Positions 1 through 12,319 are shown, counted from the stretch's first letter. The stretch: DNA of 64,000 nt from Cerrena zonata (GCA_038087015.1 JASBNA010000088.1:62001-126000); one strand, 5' to 3'. Translations and numbers: made by a program. The notes: a model not told the origin generated them from the sequence alone.

Positions 1-159
1 TGGGTATTCGTGTTGTATGGTGTTGTCCAGTATGGAACGTGGAAATACGAAGATGGGGGAAGTGTTTATTTTTGGATCTCGGCGGTCTTGGGTATATTTG
101 CCGTTGGTGCTATTGTCATGTGTGCCAAGAAATTGACTCGGGTGGTCAAAGCTATGTAA
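1..159 (+). CDS. 3' end of an unidentified membrane-protein gene
   Basis: Frame 1 is open from the window edge to a TAA at 157-159, giving a 52-residue C-terminus. It contains a hydrophobic stretch (about residues 29-45, reading VYFWISAVLGIFAVGAIVM) followed by a basic tail (CAKKLTRVVKAM). A membrane helix with positive residues after it suggests the C-terminal transmembrane segment of an integral membrane protein with a short cytosolic tail. The start and most of the gene lie left of the window, so the family cannot be named. It precedes the next + strand gene by about 330 bp and belongs to the flank of the DUF6535 array, not to the array. A longer overlapping ORF in another frame (39-476) looks less protein-like and was not used. 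Confidence 0.55.
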   Translation, partial: WVFVLYGVVQYGTWKYEDGGSVYFWISAVLGIFAVGAIVMCAKKLTRVVKAM

Positions 160-490
160 CGTATCTGATTGATTGTATGTTTCGAATATTGTTATCTAAG
201 GAGTCAAATTTCGTTGTACAGGAATATGTATGTTTTCAATATCTCCATTGTCATCCTGATAATCGGATCGAAATCGAGGGTGCATTCATCAGGGGAAAGG
301 CAAATATAACCAGCGGACAATGCGTTTTTCGTACTCCGCGACACTTACTCTTTAGCAAGTCAATGCCCGGCATTGACATCTTCCTCAACCAGCATGTATA
401 TAAACCAGAGCCTCCTCTGTTCAACGAGATACATCTTCTCCCTTCTTCTCTTCTCCACCCCCTCTTCTTCGTGTAACCTTCCCTTGTACC

Positions 491-1470
491 ATGGCCAAAT
501 CCCGTTCAACGAACAAGGCCCATCGTCGCCCAACCACTGCGTCTGCATCCCAGAGACGTCCTACCTCTATCAAACGTCGCAGTGCTCCTAAACGAGACAG
601 GTTCACTACCCGGGCCAACCAGCTCTTCCCCTTTGTCTTCAACGCGCCTGGTACCGTGCACAAACTCAACTTACGCGAGGTCGAGGAAACTCTCGAACGC
701 GTCAACGAGTTCAACTACATGATCTCCACAGAGTTCATGCTGAAATCGAGGCAGTCTCCAAAGTCTTTCCAACCTGGTAAGGACATCCTCTCTACCTTTT
801 CGTGCCCATGCTCATCGACATCCGTGATGTAGGCACTATCGTCCGACAGGAAGCTGAATTCCGGCGCTCAAGAGGTATTCTCGCGAGGGACATACTCACC
901 ATTAGGTTAGGAGTGTTACTCGAAGAGAAATATGCTCGAGAGAAGGTATCCCGCGATATAGAGCAGAGTAAGTATGCTGAGATTGCAGCGGCAGTCGAAC
1001 GTAAGATCGCCTCCTTGGAACGAGGCAAGTAGTTCCTTCTTATCCGTTACTTGTTAATCTGATGCCCCTGTCACGTCGTTTTAGCGGTCGGCTACACCTC
1101 AACTCAATCTCGGGTGCCTTCATCTGCGAATGGGAAGGAGTATTCTCCAAGTCCTTCTTCGAGTTCCGAGTGGTCCATACCCGCTTACGTGACCTATCCC
1201 AATTCATTAGTATGTGGGCTAGGGTCGATCGACGTTCAACGAGGTTCGTTCTCCCTCATATCAATATTATCATGTTTTGTGGACGTGTCGACTGACTAAC
1301 GGCTGGGTATGAAATAACTAGTGTCCTCAAAGAATCCTCCATCAGGACCTCCCATTTCACCGCTCAGATTCCCACCTGCACGCAAGTTCATTGAACTGGA
1401 GTCCGGAGAATGTACCCCTTGCTCTAGCCCGACGCTCTATGCCTCCTCGAGCCCTCCATACTCAGGCTAA
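491..1470 (+). CDS. Four-exon gene of unknown function, basic N-terminus and helical centre, 251 aa
   Basis: I do not recognise the family. The proposed exons are 491-776, 833-1028, 1085-1209 and 1322-1470. All junctions are GT-AG, the summed length is 756 nt, and every phase agrees. Introns 1 and 2 are both 56 nt; intron 3 is 112 nt and contains a CTGACTAAC branch-like site. The first 45 residues are rich in Arg, Lys, Ser and Thr, suggesting a nuclear or nucleic-acid-associated disordered tail. Residues of about 50-160 are charged and probably helical (for example LREVEETLERVNEF and EEKYAREKVSRDIEQSKYAEI), so a coiled coil is possible. The C-terminus is Pro/Ser-rich. A GC donor at 1025 is a competing choice for intron 2, but it breaks the phase at the next junction. 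This is the last non-array gene before the DUF6535 cluster. Confidence 0.6.
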
Positions 1471-3384
1471 CCACAACCATGACACCACCCTCAGGCTGGC
1501 GATCGTCGACGCTCTATAGGGGCACTCGCTCTCGGTCTATGCTGTTTGTCCGTCTAACTGTCGTCCGCGCTGCACACTACAAGCCTCCTGGGTTCCTCGT
1601 CATTCCAATCACTTCCTGTTCTATCGTCCGACATTCTAGGTTTTCTTGGCATCGTTCTATTCTATCTGTCTTGAAATGGGTTACCGGCTTATCCCTTCAA
1701 ACCACACACTCCTTTTTACCTTCCCTGTCTCGTGTTATCCAGTTATCTCTCCAGGTTATATAACTATTATGAAAAATATACTTTTGAAACTTATCAAGAC
1801 TGTTGGACGTTGCTACCCTGGTTCCTACTTGCATTCCACATTCGTCCGAACACAGTGATCGATGCTTACATAACCCGACTACCATCGATTTCACCCGAAA
1901 CTCTGTCGTCACAAAACTTCTCTTCCTCCTCGTCGAGCTCCTCCATCTACTTAGCTATACGGATTCTAGCTCGAGTTATCTCTGTATACTGATCGTCCTC
2001 TGGGCTTGGTTTCAGATTTTCGGTTTCCACTTTGTTCTCGTTCACTTCAACACTTGATGTCGTGAGTCTATCAGTACCCTCTTGAACATCTCCGTGTTTT
2101 ACTGCTCTTCTACTTCCTCTCGATAAGCTGGGTCAACCGGTCATCGATTACTACTCTCGAGTTTGTAGCCTCCGTATTTATGCTCTGAGATCTCTCTCTT
2201 TTCCCACTGACGACCTATCCTTGATGTCGCTGGTAAGTACTTACAATTCATCGGCGACTTTGTGATGCGATTACGAGTGTCTCCGTGTCTTCCGTCGATG
2301 CCCAACGTTCATATTACATAGCTCCACAATTTGACATTCGGCCTCTGTTGTTCAAATTAGCAACTCTTAGCATCGCGAATATCCCTTTTGTCGACCATCT
2401 TGCTTCTAGCCTCTCCATGTCTCCTGCTTTACTTACGACACAATCAGACGTTTCCACTCTCGATTCCTGCTTCGATTTAATAGGCCGCACTTATAGGCGA
2501 TGTTTCAATTTCTTCGAGTTGCTCCCTGCGGCCGGTACAAACTCGAACGACAGAACATGTCACCGGTCACCATCTACGTTCCTTATTTTCGTCAGCGGTC
2601 TAGGTTCGTCTATCACGGTATGAATATAGTCTCGGCTCCGTTGATCATTTCCTTATTCATATCCTCGGCTCTCTGATTGGCTAGAATCAAGGTATCTCTT
2701 GTGATTCACTTCCCTGTCCGCTATCGTCCTTCGTATCTGAGTTCGAACGCCAATTCCCACCGACGTAACTGATGTATCTTCCTTTAATCACAATACTAGT
2801 CGCCTGCCTCGAGCGGAAGTTCGTGTCCTGTCAATTGCATGTCGTTGTCAAGAACCATAGTCATCGTCTGTTGACTTCGTTCGCTACTATGAACTTACAG
2901 TCTCTTCGCGATGACCATGACCTCGGATACGGACCCGAAGCTATGAGACTAGAAATCTTGAGAAGCAGGGATCGAGGACATGTCAGTCGAGAGTCGGGAC
3001 GCCTTTCTGGACAGACTTCGAGAAGTCTAGGATCCCCGCCACAACTCTACGGTACGTATAATTGTGGATGTTGTAGAGTTTGTTTTATGACGAGGCTCAA
3101 TATGGTCTCGTGTATGCATATCAAAATATGTACAAGTGAGTAAGATCCCCATATTGACATCGATCATAAAACTAATACATGACATAAATAGTTCTCGTAG
3201 TATTCTATCAGTTTGTACCCTACTTATCACAAGTATTCTTGGCCATCTTCCAGCAGTTGAATTGCGGCTTTGTTGTACTTGGAATTACACACTTCGAACT
3301 TTCTATCCCTAACGCTTTACTAATAGGTATCTAGAGAAATGGCATTGATTTTACCATGAGGCGTATCGCCAATTGGTATCCAAA
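1471..3384. other. Left array-edge spacer without a supportable gene
   Basis: No long open frame with coding character is visible on either strand. From about 1800 onward the sequence resembles the spacers between DUF6535 genes, including the leader block at 1824-1890 and the text near 2960-3045 (GGGACGCCTTTCTGGACAG-type) that recurs near 16090. The segment 1471-1800 belongs to the flank of the + strand gene. The left boundary of the duplicated array is therefore probably near 1800. Confidence 0.5.
1824..1890 (-). promoter_or_regulatory. Orphan copy of the DUF6535 leader block
   Basis: This block matches the conserved sequence found upstream of the array genes (CCTACTTRCATTCC, then GTGATCGATGCTTACATAA on the + strand). 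Every other copy has a DUF6535 start codon 220-330 bp to its left; here that position is occupied by non-array sequence. The equivalent splice donor reads GCAAGT rather than GTAAGT. It looks like the promoter or leader remnant of a lost tenth-plus-one gene. Confidence 0.6.
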
Positions 3385-5699
3385 TCAGGGGTCCCAAGTA
3401 CGGATTAGTTCTTTTAGTTTCGGCACAAGCTGTGCATCCGCGAGCCCCACGTAATGGAAGGTCCCATATGCATATTCAACGCATGACTGATAAGACTTTG
3501 GCCATAAAGACCCATCGGTATCAGTTATAGTGACAGCAATCTCACTCATCACTCCGACAAGAATTTCCCTATGTTCCTGTCTGGTAATAGGAGGAGTGAG
3601 TTTGAATAATACCTCGGCAAATGTCAGAGCAAAGGCAAGTGGGTTGTTCGGAATTGCAGGATCAGGGCAACTGCATAGCTCCTTGATAGCGAGGAAGATT
3701 TCCTCCCTGTCTGTGTCAGGATCCATCCGTGGCTGGAGGTAACAGCAGATGGATCTAGTTGCAGCAGCCAGATTGGAGATAAATTGAGGTCCTGTGGGCG
3801 CACATTAGTACTTGTGTACATGACTGGGCCGTCTGAGAGCTTACCACTATGGTTTTTCTGCAAATCATATGGAGAAAAGTTTGGGAATAATATGGCATTG
3901 CGCTCGGGGTAGTCCCTCATAGTCTTGTGCACAAAGGAGTACATCATGAGGATTGAAAAGACTGCTGACTTTTCATTACCATTTATGAATTGAATAAACA
4001 TAGGTCGTAACTCTCGTGGGATGAACTGAGGTAGTTGCAAAATGGCATAGATTGATGTGGCGTACCACGCTGAAAGATCCCACAAATCGTCTGAGGGAGA
4101 GACCAAAGTGCCCATGAGCGATATGTAGAGCTGGAATACCGATTGAGTAAACCCTTGAGGGACATCTGGAAGTACCATTTCAATGTCCGGACTTCTACCG
4201 TTTGAAAGACTCTTCATACAGGACAACACTGTCATCATATCGCAGCTCCTGATACAGTCTGCGAACGTCTCCTCAAGTTGCTCTCCTCGAAGAATTTCGC
4301 GCGAGCAGACTACAACAGCCAGATCCCAGGTGTCACTCTCGCGTACTTTCATCTCTTCGCGAGCCAGCCAAGTAGCTGACAAGGTATTAAGCGAATCGCG
4401 TAAGGCCTTGCACCTCTGCTCAATTTTCGGCCATGTAGAGGGGATATGGTAATACAATGCGCAACCCAACCAATTTAGCCAAGTGTAGTTCCCAATACGA
4501 ACCTGCTGAAGAATGCCTTTCAACATCGGAGTTTTGTATGGGCACTGAGATGATAACAGTGGGGAAAACGTCGTAAATAGATAAAACAAGAACCAAATGA
4601 TCATGAATATCATCATAATCCATGTCACAGCCTTGTTCAGATCGTAGAAAAACGCACTGAGGCCGACGAAGAAGAGCAGGAGAGCGAGCTGAAGCAGAAG
4701 TGGGAGGGCAGCGGCGATCTCGAAGATCCCCCATTTCTGTACGCCAACTTCGCGGAAGAAGCGGATCTTGACCTGTTGACGAGGATCCTGAGTGTCGCGT
4801 GCCATGAGTTCATGAAGCCATTGCTTGATGAGAATCCCGATGGATGCAGTGATGAGGGCGAATACAAGGCTCAACAGCCACAGTATATTGATGAAGACAA
4901 CAAATCTGGCAAGGACGAATGGTAAGGAGGTAATCGCGGGGATGGTTGAGTTAACAAAATTGCCGGAAACCGAAAGACTATCAAGTTGGGCTGAAACCCG
5001 GAGCAGGATTTGATTGGTGGTATCTTCGGGTTGTGGCTGTAAGGTCTTATACGATTCAATAATAAATGCAGTGATCACTGCGGAGAACAGACCGGCCTAT
5101 GAGAAGGAGTCAATATGAGGAACGATCCGTGGTAACGATTATACGCACAAACACAAGAAGTGTATCAATGTCCTCCTTCACATCCTCTACTCGATCTCGA
5201 TCATATTGACGAATTCGATCAGAGAGCCGACCCCAGCCAGTGCGATCAGACTCGATCCTGACCCGATGTACTCTATCTTCGGTGTTTGGAGACGGATCCT
5301 GTATTTGTGTAGCCTCTTTAAGTACCTCGACGGCGCAGGGAAAAGCATGGGACTCACCCTATTCTCAGAAGATTGTCCTACCTTCTGGTGCTGTTGGTCA
5401 CTTGCGGATGTAGCTTCAACTGAGACCGTATCTCCCTTAACGTCCTCCGATCGGCGGTCAGCAGGAGCTGTAGATTCGAGGGGCTGTAAGTACCCAACAT
5501 CTTGAGCAAGATAATCCAAGTGTATGCCTGACTGGCTATCTGAGTGCATATTCTCCGCCTGCTCGACGACTGAGACTTGGTCGCTATGTTTTTGCAAGTC
5601 TGAGGGAACGACTGGGACTGGATCTGTGTCAGAATCCGAGGCGGTCGAAGACTTAGAGGCTCTGGATCTTCTGCGTCGCCTACTGGATGAAGAAGCCAT
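3385..5699 (-). CDS. DUF6535 domain membrane protein, copy 1 (716 aa)
   Basis: The exons run 5699-5358, 5298-5149, 5096-3845 and 3791-3385, joined by 51-59 nt introns with all phases consistent. The start is the ATG that opens the MASSSSRRRRRSRASKSS tail, aligned with the start of every other copy. Exon 1 (114 residues) is a low-complexity, probably cytosolic tail. Exon 2 encodes the conserved DRTGWGRLSDRIRQYDRDRV segment. Exon 3 begins AGLFSAVITAFIIESYKTLQ, the DUF6535 core. Membrane segments lie near residues 160-181, 230-252, 292-312 and 320-340, separated by the conserved KQWLHELMARDTQDP loop. The C-terminal part of exon 3 is of a divergent subtype (PDVPQGF...VFQLYISLMGTL.SPSDD) shared only with copy 9. 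Intron 3 contains a TACTAAT branch site. No biochemical function is known for the family. Confidence 0.85.
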
Positions 5700-6000
5700 T
5701 GAAGTTGAGATATGGAGGGGTAGCAGTAGGAGATGGGATGTCGCTGATATGATGCGTTATCGTTGAGAGCAAGCTGAGACATGCACGCTCGACCTCGATG
5801 TTATCTTGATGTTTCGTGTGAACTTTCGGCTATCTGAAATGTGACAAGTCCATGAGTAATATCTTCAAGTGACCATCGTATTATGTACGCCTCACACAGA
5901 GCAGTCAGCCGGAAGCACTTGAATAGGGCAGCAAAGGTTGCCAGTGTAAAGCTTCATCCCTACACTGAAGTTAGTCATTTAACAGACTGGCAACTTGAAA

Positions 6001-6055
6001 TCTTACTTACCTTCCATATCCGTCTGTTAGCGATCGGCACTTACGTCATCCACCA
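6001..6055 (-). promoter_or_regulatory. Conserved 5' leader block of copy 1
   Basis: On the - strand this reads GGATATGGAAG then GTAAGTAAG, an ideal splice donor. The block lies about 300 bp upstream of the copy 1 ATG. The same block precedes nearly every copy at similar distance. The simplest reading is a non-coding first exon plus donor, adjoining the core promoter. No TATA box was assigned. Confidence 0.55.
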
Positions 6056-6099
6056 TCAATTTCTTGCCATCGTTCACGTTGTTTCCATCGACGATAACA

Positions 6100-6168
6100 A
6101 CAACGACCTCGACACAACGACAATGACCTCGAGTCCTCGACACAACGATAACGACCTCGACAACGACC
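6100..6168. repeat. CGACCTCGACAACGA-type minisatellite
   Basis: Imperfect repeats of a 14-17 nt unit built from CGACCTCGAC and ACAACGA run through this segment, for example ACGACCTCGACACAACGA followed by variants. No other spacer shows an expansion of this size, so it is a local slippage product in the copy 1 upstream region. Confidence 0.7.
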
Positions 6169-7509
6169 CTGCTTTCTAAAACCTGGATCGCATTGAATAA
6201 AGTTGGTGTACTGTCCCGCTATGCTTCGCTTCTATTTCGTCAATCGTTTTTCTTCCTGGAGTTCTCTCAGAGTACTTCCTATATTTTTGCTTGTTTCTGT
6301 TTTCTCTAGAATTTGGTCTCTATGTCCTCAACTACGGTGACGATTACATCTGATGACGAGTGGAATCTCGAATACAGGAATAGTTCTGCCCATTGACCAG
6401 GTCGCTGCTGTTCCGTAGAAAAATAGGCCACGGATAGAAGCACGTCACCTTGCAAAAATGGGAGGTTTTCCACGAAAATCCTCGAATCTACCCGTCTTGT
6501 CTCCGGCAGGTTCTGTCTCCAGAATATTATTGACTCTCCTTCGCTGACGGTTCTCATAAGTGAAATTCTTCCCTTAACACGTACTGATATTTAGATAACT
6601 CGTCTTGGCCTTTTTCTTCTAGTTTGGTCATCGCGCGATACTTAGTATTCGATAATCCCAGTCATCATCCTCTTCGTATCAGAACACACATCCGAGACGC
6701 TCGCTCTCGGTCTGGTAAATACTTGACGAACCACCAGCATCTCTCGATCACCGTGCTCTCGACGCCTTTGGAGTATTATTCCGATTTCTTCAAGCCATCG
6801 GACTACGGCGCCAGGCTGTTCTTTGGACACCTAGCTTCTATGTTTCGCTCCATCATCCGCAGCCATTTCCCTTACCATCCAGGCTCTCACATCTGAGTCC
6901 CTTCGTTATCCGCTCCCCTGATCCAAGGTATCTCTAGCTCGTTGTCTCGCATGCGTAATTCCATTGTCTATCTTGACTAATGATCGTTGACTCTCAATAC
7001 CAGTTATCCTTTGTACCTCAGGATAACCTCCACTGCCCCGTTAAGGCCGTTTCTCGTATCCGATCATCGTGTATTGGCTTTTATGTCCCTGTTCTAGATC
7101 GACCTCACCTTAGTTTAACAGCATGAGTTCCTGCGACCCCAGCTCAGACGACAGTAAATGGCTAGTGGTTCACATGCACATCTTGCGTTGATACTTCATA
7201 ACTGTACTTGTCTTTAATAGGCTTTTGTCAATGGGTACGACCATTTGAGGCATTCTTAGTGTGGTACAGTCCTCGACAAATATATTTTCTTCAACAAACG
7301 AATCAGGGTCCCAGCACCATGATCAACACCTCATACCTTGGATAGAGAATATGAGGCATACAGGGATTGACGACTCACTCAATGCTCTTGCATATATATC
7401 TAATCTCACACCGTGAATCAAATTCGGACCTCCAAAGTGCTCGTGTTACGAACAGGTCTGTCGACGCATTCATCTATTCTAGCATGAAGCTTTACAATCT
7501 ACTCACAAA

Positions 7510-7556
7510 AAGTGGTACCGAAAGTGATTTTTATTCGTCATATCAAGTTTTGCAAC
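7510..7556 (-). terminator. Conserved 3' end block of copy 2
   Basis: On the - strand this contains TGACGAATAAAAATCAC, about 45-60 nt past the copy 2 stop codon. The homologous block lies just after the stop codon of most copies, and the AATAAA core matches a eukaryotic polyadenylation signal. Confidence 0.6.
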
Positions 7557-7588
7557 ATAAACTATATTAACGTTGACTCCACAAATGT

Positions 7589-9748
7589 TTAGCCATGATT
7601 AAAGTTAGGCTTCCATGTACGAATCAGGTTTCCTAGCTCTGGAAGGAGCCGTCCCTCTCGGAGGCCCTGGTCAAAAAAGCACTCGTGTATCCCTTCAACA
7701 CATTTTCGACGAGAGGATGGCCATAATGACACATCAAGATCATGTAGAATGTTGGCAAGCTCGTCCATCACTTTGAGAAGAGCACCCCGATGTTCCAGTA
7801 TTACATCAAAAGAAACGAGTGAATGTAATACTTCGGCAAACGTGGAGACCAAGGCAATCGGGTCGATCGGGATGTCGGGATCAGAGTCACTACGAGCCAT
7901 ATCAATCCAACGAACAATTCCCTCCATGTCTATGTCAGAGTCCACCTGTGATTGCTTCCAAATGTAGCGGCAGATAGCTCTGGTTGCAACCACCAGGTTC
8001 AAGACAAATTGTGACCCTGTGAGCTCATATCAGTGCTTGCATACATGAGTGGGCTATGCGAGTGCATACCGATGCTGTATGCTTGCATCTCATCATCAGA
8101 TATGTAATGGAATAAATTGTTAAAGCATTCGGGGTGATGCTCCATGGTATTGTGCCTTATGGAGTACATGGTGAGGATTGAATATACTGCCGGGTTTGGG
8201 TCTTCATTTATGAGGCGAATGAACATGGGCAGCAACGCCGGCAGAATCGGGGAGCTCCGGAGTGATTTATATGTTTTTGATGACGCGTAAGTCACCCTGA
8301 GATACATAGTCGGAGTATTCAAGGATTCATCGAACGAAATGTCTAAATCGCCGATACAGGATAGAAAGAGTTCGCATGTCTGACAGGTCAATCCCTGGGA
8401 TACATCTGGAAGTACCCTTTGGATGACCGGATCTTTGCCTTGCGAAAAGAGCTCTATACAGTGAAATAGACTCCATAAATTGGAGTCCCTGAGACAATCC
8501 GTAATCGTCTCGTCAAGCTCCTCGCCTCGAAGGATCTCCTGTGAGCAGATTAAACTAGGAAGATCCCACGTGTCACTCTCGCATACTTTTGTCTCTTCGC
8601 AAGCTACCCAAGCAGCTGACCAGGTTCTCAGCGAAGCGCATAGTACTCTAGACCTCCGCCTAACCGTCGGCCATGTAGCGGGGATATGGGTATACAATGC
8701 GCGAGCGAGAGACAGTAGCCAGGTGTGGTTTCCAACCCGAAGCCGGTAAAGAAAACCCTTCAGCATTGGAGTCTTGTAAGGGCATTGAGAAGAGAATGCT
8801 GGAGAAAATGTTGTGAATAAGTAAAAGACGAGCCATAGGATCATGACCCCTGTCACGACCCATGTGACGGCCGTATTCAGATCGTGGAGGAAGGCACTGA
8901 GGCCAATGAAGAAGAGTAAGAGAGCGAGCTGGAGTAGAAGTGGGAGTGAAGCAGCGATCTCAAAGATCTGCCATCGTTGTACACCGACCTCGCGGAAGAA
9001 GCGTATCTTGACCTGTTGACAGGGATCCTGGGTATCGCGTGCCATCAGTTCATGAAGCCATTGTTTAATGAGAATCCCGAGGGATGCGGTGATAAGGGCG
9101 AAGACGAGACTCAATAACCACAATGTATTGATTAGGACAGAGAATCTGGCAGGAGCAAATGGTGGAGATGCGAGCGATGGGATAGTTGAGTTGATGAAAT
9201 TGCCAGAGAGCGTAAGACTGGCTAGCTGAGCTGAGATCTGGAGTAGAATTTGATTGGTAGTGTCCTCGGGCTGTTGCTGTAATGTCTTGTATGATTCGAT
9301 GATGAAGGCAGTGATCACTGCGGAGAATAGACCAGCCTTGGAAAAGAATTATCAGTATAAGGAGTGGTCAATTCCAACGAAGATACTCACGAATACGAGG
9401 AGAGAATCGATATCCTCCTTCACATCATCCACTCGAGCTCGATCATATTGATGAAGTAGATCTGAGATTCGCCCCCAGCCAGTACGGTCAGACTCGATCT
9501 TGACCCGATGTACTTTGTCTTCGGTATTTGGAGACACATTCTATATAGTATATGTCCATAACTCTGCTTAGTATCGGTAATGTAACACAGGGCAATGTGC
9601 TCACTTGATTTGTCATGGAAGACTGTATACTAGTAGATGTCTCGTCGTCTTGGATTGGGTATTCGCCAGAGTCAGAACTCGAAGCTCTCGGATATGTAGA
9701 AGTTCTAGATCTCCGACTCCGTCTGCTCGCTGTAGAAGAGGAAGACAT
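7589..9748 (-). CDS. DUF6535 domain membrane protein, copy 2 (662 aa, short N-terminal tail)
   Basis: The exons run 9748-9605, 9540-9391, 9336-8070 and 8016-7589, with phase-consistent GT-AG introns. Exon 1 has only 48 codons (MSSSSTASRRSRRSR start), less than half the length in most copies, so the variable acidic Gln/Pro-rich part of the tail is missing. Exon 2 has a slightly altered charged segment (RVDDVKEDIDSLLVF). The four membrane segments of exon 3 are intact (near residues 94-115, 164-186, 226-246 and 254-274), with KQWLHELMARDTQDPCQQ between segments 2 and 3. The C-terminal region reads RVTYASSKTYKSL and ends in ALLPMFIRLIN, a subtype shared with copy 10 rather than with the adjacent copies. 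No disabling mutation is seen. Function is unknown. Confidence 0.85.
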
Positions 9749-10072
9749 TGGGAATTGGGGAGGGTGTTGAGTAGGAGAGGGGATTGTACTGACAGCGAGA
9801 GTATAAGTGGGATAAACAAAGCCAAGCTACTAGTACAGTAGTACTCAGGCTTCGATGACTTCTTGATGTTCCGTGAGAACCTCCGGTTATCTGAAAGATA
9901 TCAGTCCCATATCTCTCCAAGTACCTGACCATCTGTGTATATATAATATGCATTTCTCAAAGTCGACGGAGTATACTTGAGGTAGCGAAGCCATAGGCTC
10001 CGACTCCCTCAGCTTCTAAATCGAGAAGACGGTTGTCCTATCAGTAGGACGAAACCGTCAGTCCTCGGCATT

Positions 10073-10146
10073 TCCTACTTACATTCTATATCCGTCTTCG
10101 CACTGCGATCGACGCTTACATAAGACACTATCAAATATCGATTTCC
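10073..10146 (-). promoter_or_regulatory. Conserved 5' leader block of copy 2
   Basis: On the + strand the block reads CCTACTTACATTCTATATCC, followed by CTGCGATCGACGCTTACATA. The reverse strand therefore carries a GTAAGTAGG splice donor about 330 bp upstream of the copy 2 start codon. Confidence 0.55.
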
Positions 10147-12257
10147 TCCGGTTTCAATTTGTCGTCACTCAACGACTCGGATGACTTCAATAACGGCGAC
10201 TTGAACTTCACAACAATAAGAACTGTACTCTTATCCTAGCTCACATTGGATGCCACTGCTAATGTCCTCTTTGGCTTAGATTGTTCCGTTCGGTAACTCC
10301 GGTTGTCAACTCACGACCCTGAACGAGTGTCTACTATCTGAGCGGGGTTCTCAAACTCTTTCTTTGCTACATCTGGTTTTTGGTGCCTCTATCGATGAGG
10401 CGACCGTCTCAGTGGTCTCTCAGATAGGTTTCTTTGAGGTTTCCTCTATCTCTCTGCTACACAGCAGGAACCTACGATAGCCAACAGGCCTACGTCACTC
10501 CGCCTCTCAGACGTCTCGAGCGAAACGATATCTCAGACTCAATGCACTTCTTCGTCATCAACATTCAGTGCTCGATAATTTCTTCTCCGTTACGGCCCGA
10601 GTCATCTCCCAAAGGAGACTCTGTGTACGACGCCTAACTATCATCTATGTTCTGTCTTCCTCACATCCTCTGATCTGTATACAACCTCTATCTTGCTCCT
10701 CTATATTAACATTGGGTGAGCATTATTGATTGGTAATCAGGACATACATTGTTGACCTCCACTTCTCCCTTGATCATCTATAGACTCGAGGCTAGTATAT
10801 CATCCGTAGAATCCGAATGCACATTGAATCGGGGAACGTTTCTCATTTGGAGTTCTATACATCACTTCTAGCTCAGTTTGAACAATGAGGTAAGTGGTAG
10901 TCAGTACAATTCCGAAGTCCTATGTGCGTGCAATGTCTGATGACCATTTCTTGATAGTCGTTCTCGATACGCTTTCACTATTTCATCCGAGCAGAATGAG
11001 TATTCAGTGTCACTTTGATCTAGATTCTATGGCTACGGTCTCGCTCGTGTAGAATGAAGCTCTTGGAGGTCCACCATCTTCACCGCGATATTGTATTACA
11101 ACCAAGTTCGCTTCTAACCGATGGAATCGGGAGCTAGAGGTTCATGCTCCATTGACACTGTGATATTGAAACTCAAATGTTTGGTTCATTATACATCTTC
11201 ATCTACTATATATGACCTCATAGTCGCTTCTCGATGACGACGAACCCTCGAACATACAGCTCCGAAACGACAGTGACACATCCAGAGATGTCAAACGAGG
11301 GAACGTCAGCGTCTGCGCCTACCGGAGCATGACTCAAGAACTCCAAAATCCCAATCAGGATCCTCGATGCGCTCTTCTGCTCCGAACTCAGAGGTACATC
11401 TTTCGGTTTCGGGTGTTGACACAGACAGCCACATGATAGCTCCCGCTGAGAACTCCATCTTGGATCGTTGATAAGCTTATCGAAAGACTTTTCTTTTACG
11501 GGGTAAGCGTCTGCCGTATTTTATGTCGTTGTGTATAGGATCTTATCTTATACAGAACCACGACCCAACACCAGCCCCTACACGATACGACACGACATCG
11601 TTGAATCTAGGGTCATTTTTTGTGATAAATATTCCTTCTTCGTACCTTCGGCTCCTTGATCCCAAACATCCTTCAGCCCCTAACATCTATGCCAAGTCCA
11701 TTGTTTCGTTTTTTCCATGTAAGTTATTTCTTGTCCTTATCATTCTATACTTTCATCCAACTGTGTTCAGGCCCATGCCCGATTGGTTACCGACTCTCCG
11801 TTCGCCGTCCTCCGTCACTGTAAATCAGTTAGTGAATAACGTGTCGCGTACATCCTTTTGACCACATTCGGTTCCGAGGCCTCCCTATAAACAATGAATC
11901 TGAAGACCGATTCGGCCAGGTAGGTATCTAAAGAACTAGAGGATCGTGTACGAGACCCAGATGCAGTCCTTGTCCAGACCCGAATCCGATGCGTCTTGCT
12001 ATTTGCAGGCGTACAGCCTCTCTCGTCCAACGCCCCTGTCGTCATGGAGCAACTTGAATAAATTCACACTTCCGCGGTACGCTCGACTCTCCTTCACAGT
12101 GGATAGATCATTTGCAGAGATGTGCACGCGTCGAGACAGCAAATTGAAGATCCCGAATGCGTCACTCACAGCTACTGTCCGAATCCTTTCCATGGTAAAT
12201 ATGGTCGATCTCATTCACGCTATCACTGGAATATTGCAAGACTATGTATTTACAAAA

Positions 12258-12304
12258 AAGGGTAACAAAAGCATGTCTTATTTGTCATATCAATATCTAC
12301 AATG
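12258..12304 (-). terminator. Conserved 3' end block of copy 3
   Basis: This block matches those after the other genes (GGTAACAAAAGC then TTATTTGTCATATCAAT on the + strand). On the - strand the signal reads AATAAG rather than AATAAA, so its strength is doubtful. Confidence 0.5.
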
Positions 12305-12319
12305 TGAGTGCTGCGCCTA

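Larger units (their letters stand above)
5700..7588. other. Spacer between copies 1 and 2
   Basis: The sequence is pyrimidine-rich on the + strand and carries no supportable gene. It contains the copy 1 leader block (6001-6055), a short AC-rich minisatellite (6100-6168) and, at its left-hand side for copy 2, the 3' block at 7510-7556. Short open frames such as 5883-6179 lie over the repeat and leader sequence and look fortuitous. Confidence 0.5.
9749..12319. other. Spacer between copies 2 and 3
   Basis: No supportable gene. The copy 2 leader block is at 10073-10146 and the copy 3 3' block at 12258-12304. The middle contains intron-like signals on the + strand (a GTGAG donor near 10713 followed by a pyrimidine tract and TATAG near 10783) without long flanking open frames. 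Similar signals recur at the equivalent place in other spacers. Confidence 0.5.

Noticed and set aside
39..476. 145-codon + strand open frame at the left edge
   Set aside because: It overlaps the better-supported C-terminus in frame 1 (1-159) and continues through non-coding sequence between two genes; composition is not protein-like.
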